The notes: a model not told the origin generated them from the sequence alone. Shown: positions 26,800-35,448, numbered from the stretch's first letter. The stretch is DNA of 64,000 nucleotides from Vitreoscilla sp. (GCA_018780145.1 JADMKA010000009.1:1-64000); one strand, 5' to 3'. Program-made: numbers and translations.

Positions 26800-28704
26800 A
26801 TGCTGTCGCGGCCGGCGGCGGCATGGGCGGCCACGCTGGCCACCACCTTGGCCCTCGCACTGGCCGTGGCGCTGGCAGCCGCCGGCCCAGCCCAGGCCGG
26901 CATGGTGGAGCCGCTGCGCGCCGACATGATCGCTTCCGATCACAGCGTCGGACCCGCCGTCGATGACCCACGCTGGCAGGAGGTGGCGCTGACGCACATC
27001 GAGCGAGCGCCAGTGGTTTGGTTTCGCGTCCGCTTCGACGCCGACCTGACTGAACCGTTCTGGATGGTCTACCTGCCCTTCCTTTACGGGGGCGGTCAGG
27101 TCAGCGTCAACGGCTTCCCGGTGGCCAACGTGACCCAGACCACGCCCGACCTGTACGTGCGCTGGGAGCACCCCTTCCTGCTGCCGCTGCCGGCCGGCAC
27201 CCTGCGCGCCAAGGACAACATGCTGCTGATCCGGCTGGTGCCGGCCCATGACACCACGCAGGCCATGATGCCGCGGCTGGCCCTGGGGCCGCATGCCGCG
27301 CTGCAGCCCCTGTTCGACCGCCGGCTGTTCATGGTGCGCACGGTGCCTGTGGTGACCTTGGTCTCGGGCCTCGTGGTCGGTGCCCTCGTGCTGCTGATCT
27401 GGTACCGCCGCCGGCAGGAAGTGCTGTACGGCTGGTTCGGCCTGGCGGCCATCCTCTGGGCCCTGCGCACCACCACCTTCGTCTTCGATGCCTTGCCTGC
27501 CGGCGCCTGGCAGCTCTGGCGGCTGCTGTACTTCATGAGCACCGGCGGCTTCATCGTGGTGCTGGCCATGTTCACGCTGGGCTTGGCCGGTTGGTCGCGC
27601 CCGCTCATCACACGGTTGCTGCTGGGCTACTGGGCGCTGGGGCCGGTGGCCTACTTCGTCGGCGGGCATGCATTCACGTCCGAGGTTTGGGTGGCGGGGC
27701 TGATCCCGGTGGGCATGGGGCTGGCCGTGGTGGCCTTCGTCGCGGCCTGGCGGCGGCGCAGCGGCGAGACCCTGGCCATTGCTTCGGCCCTGGCTCTGGC
27801 CTTCGGTGCCGGCCTGCACGACTACCTGGTCGCCGACAGTTCAACGCTCTTGAAGGCGTTGGCACCCAGCTGGTCAGACCACCGCCTGTTCCTGCTGCAC
27901 CATGCGGCCAACGTGCTGCTGATGGTGATGGGCGTGCTGCTGGCGGTGCGCTTCGTGCGTACGCTGGGCGAGGTGGAAGCGGCCAACCGGACACTGGAAG
28001 CGCGCGTGCTAGAACGCGAACGCCAGATCAGCGCGAGCTACGCGCGCATCGCCGTGTTGCAACGCGAACAAGCCGCCACCGACGAGCGCCAGCGCATCAT
28101 GCGCGACCTGCACGACGGCCTGGGCTCGCAGCTGTTCATCTCGCTGTCTCGCGCCGAGCGCGGCGCGCTGGACCCGTCGGCCGTGTCCGACACGCTGCGC
28201 GGCGCCATCGACCAGATGCGGGTCGCGCTCGAGGCGCTGGCGTCGGAGGAGCAGGACTTCGGCACCGCCTTCGGCAACTTCCGCTTCCGCTGGGACGCAC
28301 GCCTGCGCGACTGCGGCCTCAAGCCGGTCTGGCAGATGGACCTGCCCGACGCGATGCCGGCCATCGCGCCGCACGACGCGCTGCAGATCCTGCACATCGT
28401 GCAGGAGTCCCTCACCAACGTGGTCAAGCACGCGCGTGCGAGCACGGTGACGGTGCGCATGCAGCACGCCGGGGGCGTGCTGGCGGTGGACGTGGTGGAC
28501 GACGGCGTAGGCGGCGCAGCGGCCAAGCCAGCCACCGGCGGCGGGCGTGGCCAATCGAACATGGCCAAGCGAACGCAGCGTCTGGGCGGCACGCTGGAGA
28601 CCGAGTTCGGCGCCCACGGCGGCCGGGTCAGCCTGCGCATGCGGCTGGCCGACACGCCGCCCGGCGGCCCGCAGGCGCCAGAGCCTGGGCTGGCCCTACC
28701 GTGA
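26800..28704 (+). CDS. NarX/DesK-type sensor histidine kinase with 7TM-DISM-like input
   Basis: This protein has about 634 aa. A signal peptide (first about 34 residues, ending AGPAQA) leads to a beta-rich periplasmic domain (about 35-180: VVWFRVRFDADL, GGGQVSVNGFPVANV). About seven membrane helices (185-400), a coiled coil and a HisKA_3 domain with the phosphoacceptor in RQRIMRDLHDGLGSQ (about 445) follow, then an HATPase with N-box IVQESLTNVVKHA and DDGVGG. This is the 7TMR-DISM plus HisKA_3 layout. Upstream in-frame ATG 26770 overlaps the remnant regulator gene; ATG 26800 fits the signal peptide and the operon spacing. Its natural partner regulator appears broken, so it may be an orphan or signal elsewhere. 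Confidence 0.85.
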   Translation: MLSRPAAAWAATLATTLALALAVALAAAGPAQAGMVEPLRADMIASDHSVGPAVDDPRWQEVALTHIERAPVVWFRVRFDADLTEPFWMVYLPFLYGGGQVSVNGFPVANVTQTTPDLYVRWEHPFLLPLPAGTLRAKDNMLLIRLVPAHDTTQAMMPRLALGPHAALQPLFDRRLFMVRTVPVVTLVSGLVVGALVLLIWYRRRQEVLYGWFGLAAILWALRTTTFVFDALPAGAWQLWRLLYFMSTGGFIVVLAMFTLGLAGWSRPLITRLLLGYWALGPVAYFVGGHAFTSEVWVAGLIPVGMGLAVVAFVAAWRRRSGETLAIASALALAFGAGLHDYLVADSSTLLKALAPSWSDHRLFLLHHAANVLLMVMGVLLAVRFVRTLGEVEAANRTLEARVLERERQISASYARIAVLQREQAATDERQRIMRDLHDGLGSQLFISLSRAERGALDPSAVSDTLRGAIDQMRVALEALASEEQDFGTAFGNFRFRWDARLRDCGLKPVWQMDLPDAMPAIAPHDALQILHIVQESLTNVVKHARASTVTVRMQHAGGVLAVDVVDDGVGGAAAKPATGGGRGQSNMAKRTQRLGGTLETEFGAHGGRVSLRMRLADTPPGGPQAPEPGLALP

Positions 28705-28710
28705 TCGCGG

Positions 28711-28735
28711 GATACCGCGCCGTCTATGCGGTATC
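28711..28735. promoter_or_regulatory. Perfect GATACCGC-N9-GCGGTATC dyad
   Basis: Eight-base half-sites at 28711-28718 and 28728-28735 are separated by nine bases, six bases after the kinase stop and upstream of the small gene at 28808. The half-site recurs at 26514. It could be an operator or a short hairpin; there is no T tract for a terminator. Confidence 0.45.
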
Positions 28736-28807
28736 GCCAGGCCAGGCACGGTTTTCTACAGTCTCTTCACCGCTTCACAACGAAGCGAAACCCACCGGAG
28801 AGACCTC

Positions 28808-29011
28808 ATGAACATGACTTCCACCACCGCCCGCCTCATCACCCGTTTCACCGCCTTCTTCGCCGCCGCCGTCGTCACCACCTTGATCGTGGGCAGCCAG
28901 TTCGGCCTCGCCCAGCGCTACGACGCCCAGGCCCATGCGGTGATGGCCGGCCAGCCAGCCGCCGGACTCATGGCACAGGCCAAGACCCCGGCACAGACCA
29001 CCTTGGGTTGA
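28808..29011 (+). CDS. Small single-span membrane or secreted protein
   Basis: This 67-aa protein has a hydrophobic N-terminal segment (TAFFAAAVVTTLIVGSQFGLA, about residues 14-34), which is a signal anchor or a signal peptide, and a short polar tail. No family is recognised. A strong ribosome site (GGAGAGA, 28797-28803) precedes ATG 28808, which argues it is real. The dyad at 28711-28735 lies in its leader, so it may be controlled separately from the kinase. Confidence 0.6.
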   Translation: MNMTSTTARLITRFTAFFAAAVVTTLIVGSQFGLAQRYDAQAHAVMAGQPAAGLMAQAKTPAQTTLG

Positions 29012-29064
29012 GGTTCCGCCCCAGGAGGCTGTCGGGCTTCATCAAGGCTGAGTCCGGAATCGAA

Positions 29065-29079
29065 CAGTCCAGTGGACTG
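29065..29079. repeat. CAGTCCA-G-TGGACTG hairpin (REP-like candidate)
   Basis: A perfect seven-base inverted repeat with a one-base centre lies in the 175-base gap between 29,012 and 29,186. This compact palindrome looks like the core of an interspersed intergenic repeat, but I see only one copy in the window. The rest of the gap shows no gene. Confidence 0.4.
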
Positions 29080-29186
29080 CTTGTGCCCGGCGAAGGCACA
29101 GCCCTTGCGTGGGCACCGCCACGAGCCTGGCGGGCGGGTGTCTGCTGCACCACGCCGACGGGCTCGTGCACAGCCGGAGTGCACCC

Positions 29187-29876
29187 ATGCCCCTTACTGC
29201 CCTCGCTTCGATACCGCTCACCCAGCCGCAGCCACGCCTTCATCAATCGTCCAGCCTTGGAGCCGAAGGCTGGACGCAGCTCGTCAACCAGGCGGGACGC
29301 CAGAGGATGCTGTCGCAACGCATCATCCTGCACGCCGTGCTGGCCTCGCAGGGTGACGAGGGCGCCCGGCAGACCGCACACGACGCCCTGGCCTTGTTCG
29401 AGCGCAGCCATGAGACGCTCAGTCGTGGCAGCCCGGAGCTGCCGATGCCAGCCGATCGGCGCCTGGTCGACGCTTTTCACGGCCCTCAAGGCGCCGACAC
29501 TCCCATCCGCGAGTTCATCGGCCTGGCCCACCGCGCTTTGCAACCCGCCGGCCGGCTTGGCCCACACACCGTGCCGGCGCTGCCACGGCTGACGGCCCAG
29601 GCGACGCCGGTGCTGAACCTCCTGCAGCGCTTGACCCAGCTCTATGAAACCTTGGCGCTCGAATCCGCCAAGACGCGGCGCCGCCAGTCGGCGGACTTGA
29701 TCGATCGCATTCAACGCGTCGCACGCGAGGCCCGGATCGTCACCTTCAACGCCCGCGTCGGCGCGGCGAGGGCCGGCGCGGTCGGCCGCGAATTCGCCGC
29801 CGTCGCCGACATCCTGGCGCGCATCACCGAAGAGGTCGAACACTTGGCGAAGCAGGCCGGGCAGATGAACGCCTAG
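29187..29876 (+). CDS. Soluble PilJ-N/chemoreceptor-tip chimera
   Basis: This 229-aa protein has no membrane segment. Residues about 25-50 (LVNQAGRQRMLSQRIIL) match the P-box helix of PilJ/NarX-type sensor domains, which in NarX binds nitrate. The C-terminal 60 residues (ARIVTFNARVGAARAGAVG, REFAAVADILARITEEVE) match the hairpin tip of chemoreceptor signalling domains but without the long methylation helices. A normal transducer would have two membrane helices between these parts. The ATG at 29187 follows GGAG (29176-29179) with seven bases spacing; the frame extends to 29109 without support. It may sit on chemoreceptor arrays or interfere with them, by inference. Confidence 0.65.
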   Translation: MPLTALASIPLTQPQPRLHQSSSLGAEGWTQLVNQAGRQRMLSQRIILHAVLASQGDEGARQTAHDALALFERSHETLSRGSPELPMPADRRLVDAFHGPQGADTPIREFIGLAHRALQPAGRLGPHTVPALPRLTAQATPVLNLLQRLTQLYETLALESAKTRRRQSADLIDRIQRVAREARIVTFNARVGAARAGAVGREFAAVADILARITEEVEHLAKQAGQMNA

Positions 29877-30059
29877 CGCGGTGTCGCCTCGCCGAGTCAG
29901 GCCGTCACGCGCCACACCGTGTCGCCCAAACCCGAAAGCACCGCAGACCGGCGATCCGAAACTCAAGTCGGGGGCACCCGTGAATCCCTCGAACCTCGCG
30001 TCAACGTTGGCTTTGCGGCCCGTTGGTCGCAAGTAAGCCGGACAGCTGCAAGCCGACCT

Positions 30060-30117
30060 TATCCCCATAACAGAGACGACTATCCCCATTTCATGGATAT
30101 ACTTATAATAGGGATGA
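30060..30117 (+). promoter_or_regulatory. Promoter and operator of the MNT/HEPN pair
   Basis: A perfect -10 hexamer TATAAT lies at 30104-30109 in a locally AT-rich stretch. TATCCCCAT occurs at 30060-30068 and 30081-30089, exactly 21 bases (two helical turns) apart. An inverted relative (ATAGGGATG) overlaps the -10 region at 30107-30115. No good -35 is visible; the second repeat occupies that position. This arrangement suits autorepression by the winged-helix protein encoded next. Confidence 0.6.
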
Positions 30118-30138
30118 GTAGCCACAATTCAGGGCAGG

Positions 30139-30714
30139 ATGAGTTCAGTCGACTTTCTCTTCACGCCGACCGTTCAGCGGGTGCTCGGAACGACGCTGAC
30201 CCATCCAGGCCGGTCGTTCACGCTCCAGGAACTGCTCCGCCGGGCCGGCACCGGCCGGGGGAGCGCCCAGCAGCAGATCGACCGCCTCGTGCGCGCCGGT
30301 GTGCTCGTGGAGGAGCCGCGTCGCGGTCGCCAGAGGAGCATCCGAGCCAATACCGAGTTCTTCCTGTACCCCGAGCTCAAGAGCATCGCCCTGAAGACCT
30401 TTGGTCTCATCGAGCCAGTGCGCGAAGCTTTGCAGATTCACGCCGATCGCATCGAGGAGGCGTTCATCTTCGGTTCGGTGGTCAAAGGAACCGACACCGG
30501 CAAGAGCGACATTGACGTCATGGTCGTGGGGGATGTGCCTCAGTTGGAGCTGTTCGAGGCCGCAGGTCAGTTACAGCAGCGGCTCGGGCGCGTGGTGCAA
30601 TTCAACGTCTACGCGCCGGACGAGTGGCGCGACCTGGTCAAGGACGACCCGGTGGTTTCCCAGATCGCCGATGGCCCCAAACTGCAGGTGATGCCGCATG
30701 CCAAGACCTACTGA
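30139..30714 (+). CDS. Nucleotidyltransferase (MNT type) with N-terminal winged helix
   Basis: This 191-aa protein has a winged helix-turn-helix (about residues 14-60: GRSFTLQELLRRAG, QQQIDRLVRAGVLVEE) followed by a minimal nucleotidyltransferase domain (about 95-170). The catalytic signature is GSVVKGTDTGKSDIDVMVVG, with the G-S and D-x-D residues intact. In MNT/HEPN toxin-antitoxin systems this partner can add AMP to the HEPN toxin and neutralise it; here the DNA-binding domain suggests it also regulates the operon. The ATG at 30139 follows a GGGCAGG sequence. The next gene begins 17 bases before its stop codon. Confidence 0.82.
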   Translation: MSSVDFLFTPTVQRVLGTTLTHPGRSFTLQELLRRAGTGRGSAQQQIDRLVRAGVLVEEPRRGRQRSIRANTEFFLYPELKSIALKTFGLIEPVREALQIHADRIEEAFIFGSVVKGTDTGKSDIDVMVVGDVPQLELFEAAGQLQQRLGRVVQFNVYAPDEWRDLVKDDPVVSQIADGPKLQVMPHAKTY

Positions 30715-31147
30715 ATACGAGAACCTCATCAAGACGCGCGCGCTCGAAGCCGTGCAGCCCACGCCTGGCGCGGTGGCCGGCTTCCTGAAGAACGCCGAGA
30801 ACTTTCTGACCCTGTCGAAGACGCTTCTCGCAGGCGCGCCTGTGGCGACCGAGCCCATGCAGGTCTTCACGAACGCGTATGAAGGCTACCACCAGGTGGT
30901 GCAGGCAGTGCTCGAGTTCCACGAGGTGCGCACGAAGGAATCGGGCCGCGCTCTGGCAATCCAGCGGGTCAGCGCCGACCTGAAGCTGTCGGCGGCAGAG
31001 ATGGCCGCCGTCATTCGCGCGCACGACAGGCGCAACGACACCTCGTACAGGTCGCCGTTTCCGCCGCTGTCCAGGGCCGACGCGGCGACGATGGTCGCCA
31101 TACTGGAGACGTATCTCCCGGCAGCACGAACTCTCACTGGCGCCTGA
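30698..31147 (+). CDS. HEPN-like helical protein, partner of the MNT protein
   Basis: This 149-aa all-helical protein overlaps the nucleotidyltransferase gene by 17 bases. Its size, helicity and position fit the HEPN half of an MNT/HEPN pair. The canonical HEPN RNase motif R-x4-6-H is not obvious: the corresponding region reads RAHDRRNDTSYRS (about residues 107-119), an R-x4-Y variant. It may therefore be a weak or modified nuclease, or a non-catalytic HEPN. The ATG at 30698 is the natural start. The 3' end is 24 bases from the convergent acetyltransferase gene. Confidence 0.6.
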   Translation: MPRPTEYENLIKTRALEAVQPTPGAVAGFLKNAENFLTLSKTLLAGAPVATEPMQVFTNAYEGYHQVVQAVLEFHEVRTKESGRALAIQRVSADLKLSAAEMAAVIRAHDRRNDTSYRSPFPPLSRADAATMVAILETYLPAARTLTGA

Positions 31148-31171
31148 AGAAACCGCCGGAGGTCGCGCAGC

Positions 31172-31642
31172 TCAGCGATCCAGCGCAAACCAGGCGTATT
31201 CGACATCCGGCTCGCTCTCGGGCGCCGGGCTAACGCCCAGCCGCTGCAGCACGAAGCCGTGGTGCTCGTAGAAGGCGCGTGCGGCCTCGTTGCGCTGGAA
31301 GGTGAACAGGCGCAACTCGCGCGGCGACTGTGCCCGGGCCACCGCCAGCAGCGCGCTGGCCACGCCGTGGCGGCGGAATTCGGCGAACACCGCCAGGTGG
31401 CGGATCCAGGGCGGCTCGACGGCGATCAGGCCTCCCAGGCGGCCCGCCACGTTGGCCACATGGATCGCGCAGGCAGGCATCACCTGGCTGGTGAAGAAGA
31501 CGCGTGCGCCGTCCAGCGTGTGGCTCTGGTGCTCGTCGTTGTACCAGTAGCTGTCGATGCTGGTGCCGTGCCAGCGGCGAACGATCTCCTCCACCTCCGC
31601 CGGGTCGCCCGCGTTCAGCGGGCGCACCACCAAGGGAGGCAT
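31172..31642 (-). CDS. GNAT-family N-acetyltransferase
   Basis: This 156-aa protein has the GNAT fold: IRHLAVFAEFRRHGVASALL (about residues 78-98, the acetyl-CoA-binding R-x-x-G-x-A loop) and NEAARAFYEHHGFVL (about 118-132). The substrate is unknown. The ATG at 31642 lies five bases after the stop of the upstream ABC ATPase gene, so it is the last gene of the leftward transporter operon. A role in modifying an imported peptide or amino compound is possible, by inference. Confidence 0.85.
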   Translation of the reverse strand: MPPLVVRPLNAGDPAEVEEIVRRWHGTSIDSYWYNDEHQSHTLDGARVFFTSQVMPACAIHVANVAGRLGGLIAVEPPWIRHLAVFAEFRRHGVASALLAVARAQSPRELRLFTFQRNEAARAFYEHHGFVLQRLGVSPAPESEPDVEYAWFALDR

Positions 31643-31647
31643 GCTGC

Positions 31648-33339
31648 TCAGGCCGCGGCCGGCGTCCAGCCGCGCGGCACGGCGCCGATCAGGCGCTTGG
31701 TGTACTCCTGCTGCGGCGCGCGCAGGATGGCGTCCGCGCTGGCCTGCTCGACGACCTCGCCGTCCTTCATCACCAGCACCTCGTCGCTGATGAAGCGCAC
31801 CACCGCGAGATCGTGGCTGATGAAGATGTAGGCCAGGCCCAGTTCGTCCTGCAGGTCCTTCAGCAGGTTCAGCACCTGGGCCTGCACCGACACATCCAGC
31901 GCGCTGACCGCCTCGTCCAGCACCAGCACCTCGGGGTTCAGCGTCAGGCAGCGGGCGATGGCCACGCGCTGGCGCTGGCCGCCGGAGAACTCGTGCGGGT
32001 ACTTGGCGAAGGCGCGGTCGTCCAGCCCCACCTTGACCAACAGATCGCGGGCGCGCTGCTCGCGCTCGGCCGTGCTGGCGCCGATGCCGTGGATGGCCAT
32101 CGGCTCGATCAGGGTCTGGCCGATGGTGAAGCGCGGGTTCAGCGAGGCATAGGGGTTCTGGAAGACGATCTGGATGCGCTGGCGCATGCGCTGGCGCTCG
32201 GCGTCGTCCAGCGTCAGCAGGTTCTTGCCCTCGAAGAGCACCTGGCCGGCGGTGGGCTCGTGCAGGCGCAGCAGGGTGAGCCCCATGGTGGTCTTGCCCG
32301 AGCCGGATTCGCCCACCACGCCCAGCGTGTGGCCGCGGCGCAGCTTGAAGTTCACATCCCGCACGGCCTTGAACTCGCGCTTGCCGAACAGGCCCGTCTT
32401 CAGCCAGAAGCTCTTGGCCAGCGACGAGACCTCCAGCACCACCGGCGCCTCGGGGTTCTTGGCGGCGGCCGCGCCGTGCGCGTCGCGGCCGGCGATGTGG
32501 TCGTCGATGACCATCAGGCGCGCCGGGTTGTGCGTGAGGCTGGGGCGGCAGGCCAGCAGCGCCCGCGTGTAGGCATCCTGTGGGGCATTGAAGATGCCGG
32601 CCACCGGGCCCTGCTCGCGCACCGTGCCCTGGCGCATCACCACCACGTGGTCGGCGATCTCGCCCACCAGCGCCAGGTCGTGGCTGATGAACAGCACCGA
32701 CAGGCCGTGTTTCGCCTTCAGGCCGGCCAGCAGCTCGATGATCTGGCGCTGGATGGTCACGTCCAGCGCGGTGGTGGGCTCGTCGGCGATCAGCAGCTTG
32801 GGCTCGCAGGCCAGGGCCATGGCGATCATCACCCGCTGCTGCTGGCCGCCGGAGAGCTCGTGCGGATACGCATCCAGCCGGCGCTTCGGCTCGGGGATGC
32901 CCACCTCCACCAGCAACTGCTCGGCGCGCTCCAGCGCCTGCCGGGGCCGCAGCCCGAGGTGAACGACCAGCGGCTCGATCAGCTGCTGGCCGATCGTGAA
33001 GACCGGGTTCAGCGAGGACATCGGATCCTGGAACACACAGGCGATCTCGCGGCCGCGCAGCGCCCGCAGCTCGGCCTGGCTGGCCTGCAGCAGGTCCTTG
33101 CCCTGCCACAGCACGCGGCCGGAGCGCTCGGCGTTGTCGGGCAGCAGGTTGACGATGGACATCGCCGTGACGCTCTTGCCCGAGCCGGATTCGCCCACCA
33201 GCGCCACCGTGCTGTTGGCCGGCACGTCGAAGCTGACGGCCTGCGCCCCCCGGCCCACCGCCTCGGCGCGTTGCACGACACCGCCCACGCTGCCCATGCG
33301 GAAGGCCACCCTCAGGTCCTGGATGGACAGCAACATCAT
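31648..33339 (-). CDS. yejF: Oligopeptide ABC transporter ATP-binding protein, double NBD (YejF-like)
   Basis: This 563-aa protein fuses two nucleotide-binding domains. The first has Walker A VALVGESGSGKSVT (about residue 50), signature LSGGQQQR and Walker B LLIADEPTTALD. The second has Walker A GESGSGKTT (about 345), signature FSGGQRQR and Walker B LVLDEAVSALD. Each carries the C-terminal oligopeptide/dipeptide extension typical of Dpp/Opp ATPases. It powers the YejB/YejE pore. Its start overlaps the yejE-like stop by four bases (ATGA), so translation is coupled. Confidence 0.92.
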   Translation of the reverse strand: MMLLSIQDLRVAFRMGSVGGVVQRAEAVGRGAQAVSFDVPANSTVALVGESGSGKSVTAMSIVNLLPDNAERSGRVLWQGKDLLQASQAELRALRGREIACVFQDPMSSLNPVFTIGQQLIEPLVVHLGLRPRQALERAEQLLVEVGIPEPKRRLDAYPHELSGGQQQRVMIAMALACEPKLLIADEPTTALDVTIQRQIIELLAGLKAKHGLSVLFISHDLALVGEIADHVVVMRQGTVREQGPVAGIFNAPQDAYTRALLACRPSLTHNPARLMVIDDHIAGRDAHGAAAAKNPEAPVVLEVSSLAKSFWLKTGLFGKREFKAVRDVNFKLRRGHTLGVVGESGSGKTTMGLTLLRLHEPTAGQVLFEGKNLLTLDDAERQRMRQRIQIVFQNPYASLNPRFTIGQTLIEPMAIHGIGASTAEREQRARDLLVKVGLDDRAFAKYPHEFSGGQRQRVAIARCLTLNPEVLVLDEAVSALDVSVQAQVLNLLKDLQDELGLAYIFISHDLAVVRFISDEVLVMKDGEVVEQASADAILRAPQQEYTKRLIGAVPRGWTPAAA

Positions 33340-34388
33340 TCAGCTCCGCGAAGCTTGGGGTCCAGCGCATCGCGCCAGGCATCCGCCATCAGCGAGAACG
33401 CCGTGACGAACACCGCCATGAACAGCGTGGCCGCGGCCAGCTGCCACCAGAAGCCGAGGATCAGCTCGCCCTGGGCCTCGGCCAGCATGGTGCCCCAGCT
33501 GACCTGATCCACCGGCACGCCCAGCCCCAGGTAGGACAGGATCACCTCGCTCTTGATGAAGCCCACCACCAGCAGGCTCATGCGCACCAGGATCACGTGG
33601 CTCACGTTGGGCAGGATGTGGCGGAACATGCGCGACGCCTGCGAGGCGCCGATGGCCTCGGCCGCGCGCACGTACTCGCGGGTGCGGTGCTTCATGAACT
33701 CGGCCCGCACCTGGCGGTACAGCCCCGTCCAGCCCACCAGCCCGAGGATCAGCACCACCGTGCCGATGCCACGGCCGAACACGGCCGCAAAGGCGAAGAT
33801 CAGCAGGATGTCGGGGATCGAGGTGAAGACGTTGTAGAGCCACTCCAGGAAGTCGCCGATCTTGCCGCCGAAGTAGCCGCCCAGCGCCCCCAGCAGGGTG
33901 CCGATGCCGGTGGCCAGCAGGGCCGCCAGCACGCCGACGAAGACGGAGATCTCGGTGCCCTTGATGGCCTTGGCCAGCACGTCGCGGCCCAACCGGTCGC
34001 CGCCCAGCGGCAGCGTCTCGGCCTTGGGGGACTCGGCCGTCTGGTACTGCTTGGCGCGCTCGGCCCACTCCTTGTACTTGGGCGCCAGCGGGTCGATGTC
34101 GCTGATGTCGACGTTGGGGCCGGCCACCTGCTCGATGGCGCCGGTGGCCTCCGGCGGCGCCGGGCCCAGGAAGGTCGGCGGCGCATTCGGCACGCCGGTC
34201 TCCTGCTGCCAGTCCTTCGCCACCAGGCCAACGGCCGCCAGCGCGATCAGCAGCAGGAAGGCGAGCACGATGACCATCGACACCACGCCGACCCGGTCTC
34301 CCTTGAAGCGCCGCCAGGCGGCATGCCAGACGCCTTCGGAGTGCTCGACGGGCACCGGCACGGCGCTGCTTTGAATGACTGCGCTCAT
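33336..34388 (-). CDS. yejE: Oligopeptide ABC transporter permease (YejE-like)
   Basis: This 350-aa inner-membrane permease has an N-terminal helix (about residues 35-57) and a large periplasmic insert (60-140). Five C-terminal helices contain the EAA loop (YVRAAEAIGASQASRMFRHILPN), which contacts the ATPase. This is the DppC/YejE architecture. The ATG at 34388 overlaps the yejB-like stop by four bases; the longer open frame to 35426 is a shadow of yejB. Confidence 0.92.
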   Translation of the reverse strand: MSAVIQSSAVPVPVEHSEGVWHAAWRRFKGDRVGVVSMVIVLAFLLLIALAAVGLVAKDWQQETGVPNAPPTFLGPAPPEATGAIEQVAGPNVDISDIDPLAPKYKEWAERAKQYQTAESPKAETLPLGGDRLGRDVLAKAIKGTEISVFVGVLAALLATGIGTLLGALGGYFGGKIGDFLEWLYNVFTSIPDILLIFAFAAVFGRGIGTVVLILGLVGWTGLYRQVRAEFMKHRTREYVRAAEAIGASQASRMFRHILPNVSHVILVRMSLLVVGFIKSEVILSYLGLGVPVDQVSWGTMLAEAQGELILGFWWQLAAATLFMAVFVTAFSLMADAWRDALDPKLRGAE

Positions 34389-35323
34389 TTGAGAACCACC
34401 CGCGGGTCGACCACCTTGTAGAGCAGGTCCGTGGCCAGGTTGATCAGCATCGTCAGCGCCGCCAGGTAGACCGTGACCGCCTGGATGACCGGGTAGTCGC
34501 TGCGGTTCACCGCCAGCAGCACCTCGCGGCCGAGGCCGGGGATCGAGAAGAAGACCTCGATCAGGAAGGAGCCGACGAAGATGCCGGGCAGCGCCAGGCC
34601 GACGTTGGTGAGGATCGGAATCATCGCGTTGCGCAGCACGTGCTTGAACAGCACCGTGCCCTCGCCCAGGCCCTTGGCGCGCGCGGTGCGCACGTAGTCC
34701 TGCCCCAGCTCGTCGAGGAAGAAGCTGCGGTACAGGCGCGTCTGCGGCGAGATGCCCACCGCCACCGCCAGCAGCACCGGCAGCGGCGCGTAGATGGCCA
34801 GGTTCTTCAACGTGGAATCGCTCCAGCCCTGCACCGGGAACCAGCCGAGCTGGAAGCCGAAGACGTACTGGCCGACGATCACGTAGACCAGGAACGAGAT
34901 CGACAGTGCCACCGTGGTGACGACCATGATGGTGCGGTCGGTCAGCGAGCCGCGCACATAGGCCACACCCAGCGCGATCGGCACCGCCAGCAGCGTGTCC
35001 AGCAGCAGGATGGGTGTCATCACCGTCAGCGTGGCCGGCAGGCGGGTGGCGAAGAGGTTGCTCACCGCCTCGTTGGTGGCCCAGCTCTTGCCCCAGTCGA
35101 AGGTGGCGATCTGCTTGATGAAGATGCCCAGCTGCACCCACCAGGGCTCGTTCAGGCCCAGCTGCTGGCGGATGGCATCCACCTGCTCGGGCGTGGCGTT
35201 GAGGCCACCAAGGATCTCGGCCGGGTCGCCGCCGAAGAATTTGAACAGCACGAACACCAGAAGCACGACGCCGACCAGGGTCGGGACCATCTGCCACAGG
35301 CGCCGGATCAGATAGGCCGCCAT
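34385..35323 (-). CDS. yejB: Oligopeptide ABC transporter permease (YejB-like)
   Basis: This 312-aa permease of the DppB/YejB class has the N-terminal MAAYLIRRLWQMVPTLVGVV helix and the EAA loop YVRTARAKGLGEGTVLFKHV. It is first in the leftward yejB-yejE-yejF-acetyltransferase operon. The ATG at 35323 is divergent from the first of four binding-protein genes (start 35449), so about 125 bases hold both promoters. Confidence 0.92.
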   Translation of the reverse strand: MAAYLIRRLWQMVPTLVGVVLLVFVLFKFFGGDPAEILGGLNATPEQVDAIRQQLGLNEPWWVQLGIFIKQIATFDWGKSWATNEAVSNLFATRLPATLTVMTPILLLDTLLAVPIALGVAYVRGSLTDRTIMVVTTVALSISFLVYVIVGQYVFGFQLGWFPVQGWSDSTLKNLAIYAPLPVLLAVAVGISPQTRLYRSFFLDELGQDYVRTARAKGLGEGTVLFKHVLRNAMIPILTNVGLALPGIFVGSFLIEVFFSIPGLGREVLLAVNRSDYPVIQAVTVYLAALTMLINLATDLLYKVVDPRVVLK

Positions 35324-35448
35324 GCGCTCCTCTTTCTGCCACGCTGCACCGCCTCGTGGGCGGCACCGATGCGCGAGTGTAGGGGCGCATGCAAGACCCG
35401 CGCCTTGGCGTTTGCCCCGCGTCCACACCGATGCGCAGGGTGTTCCCG

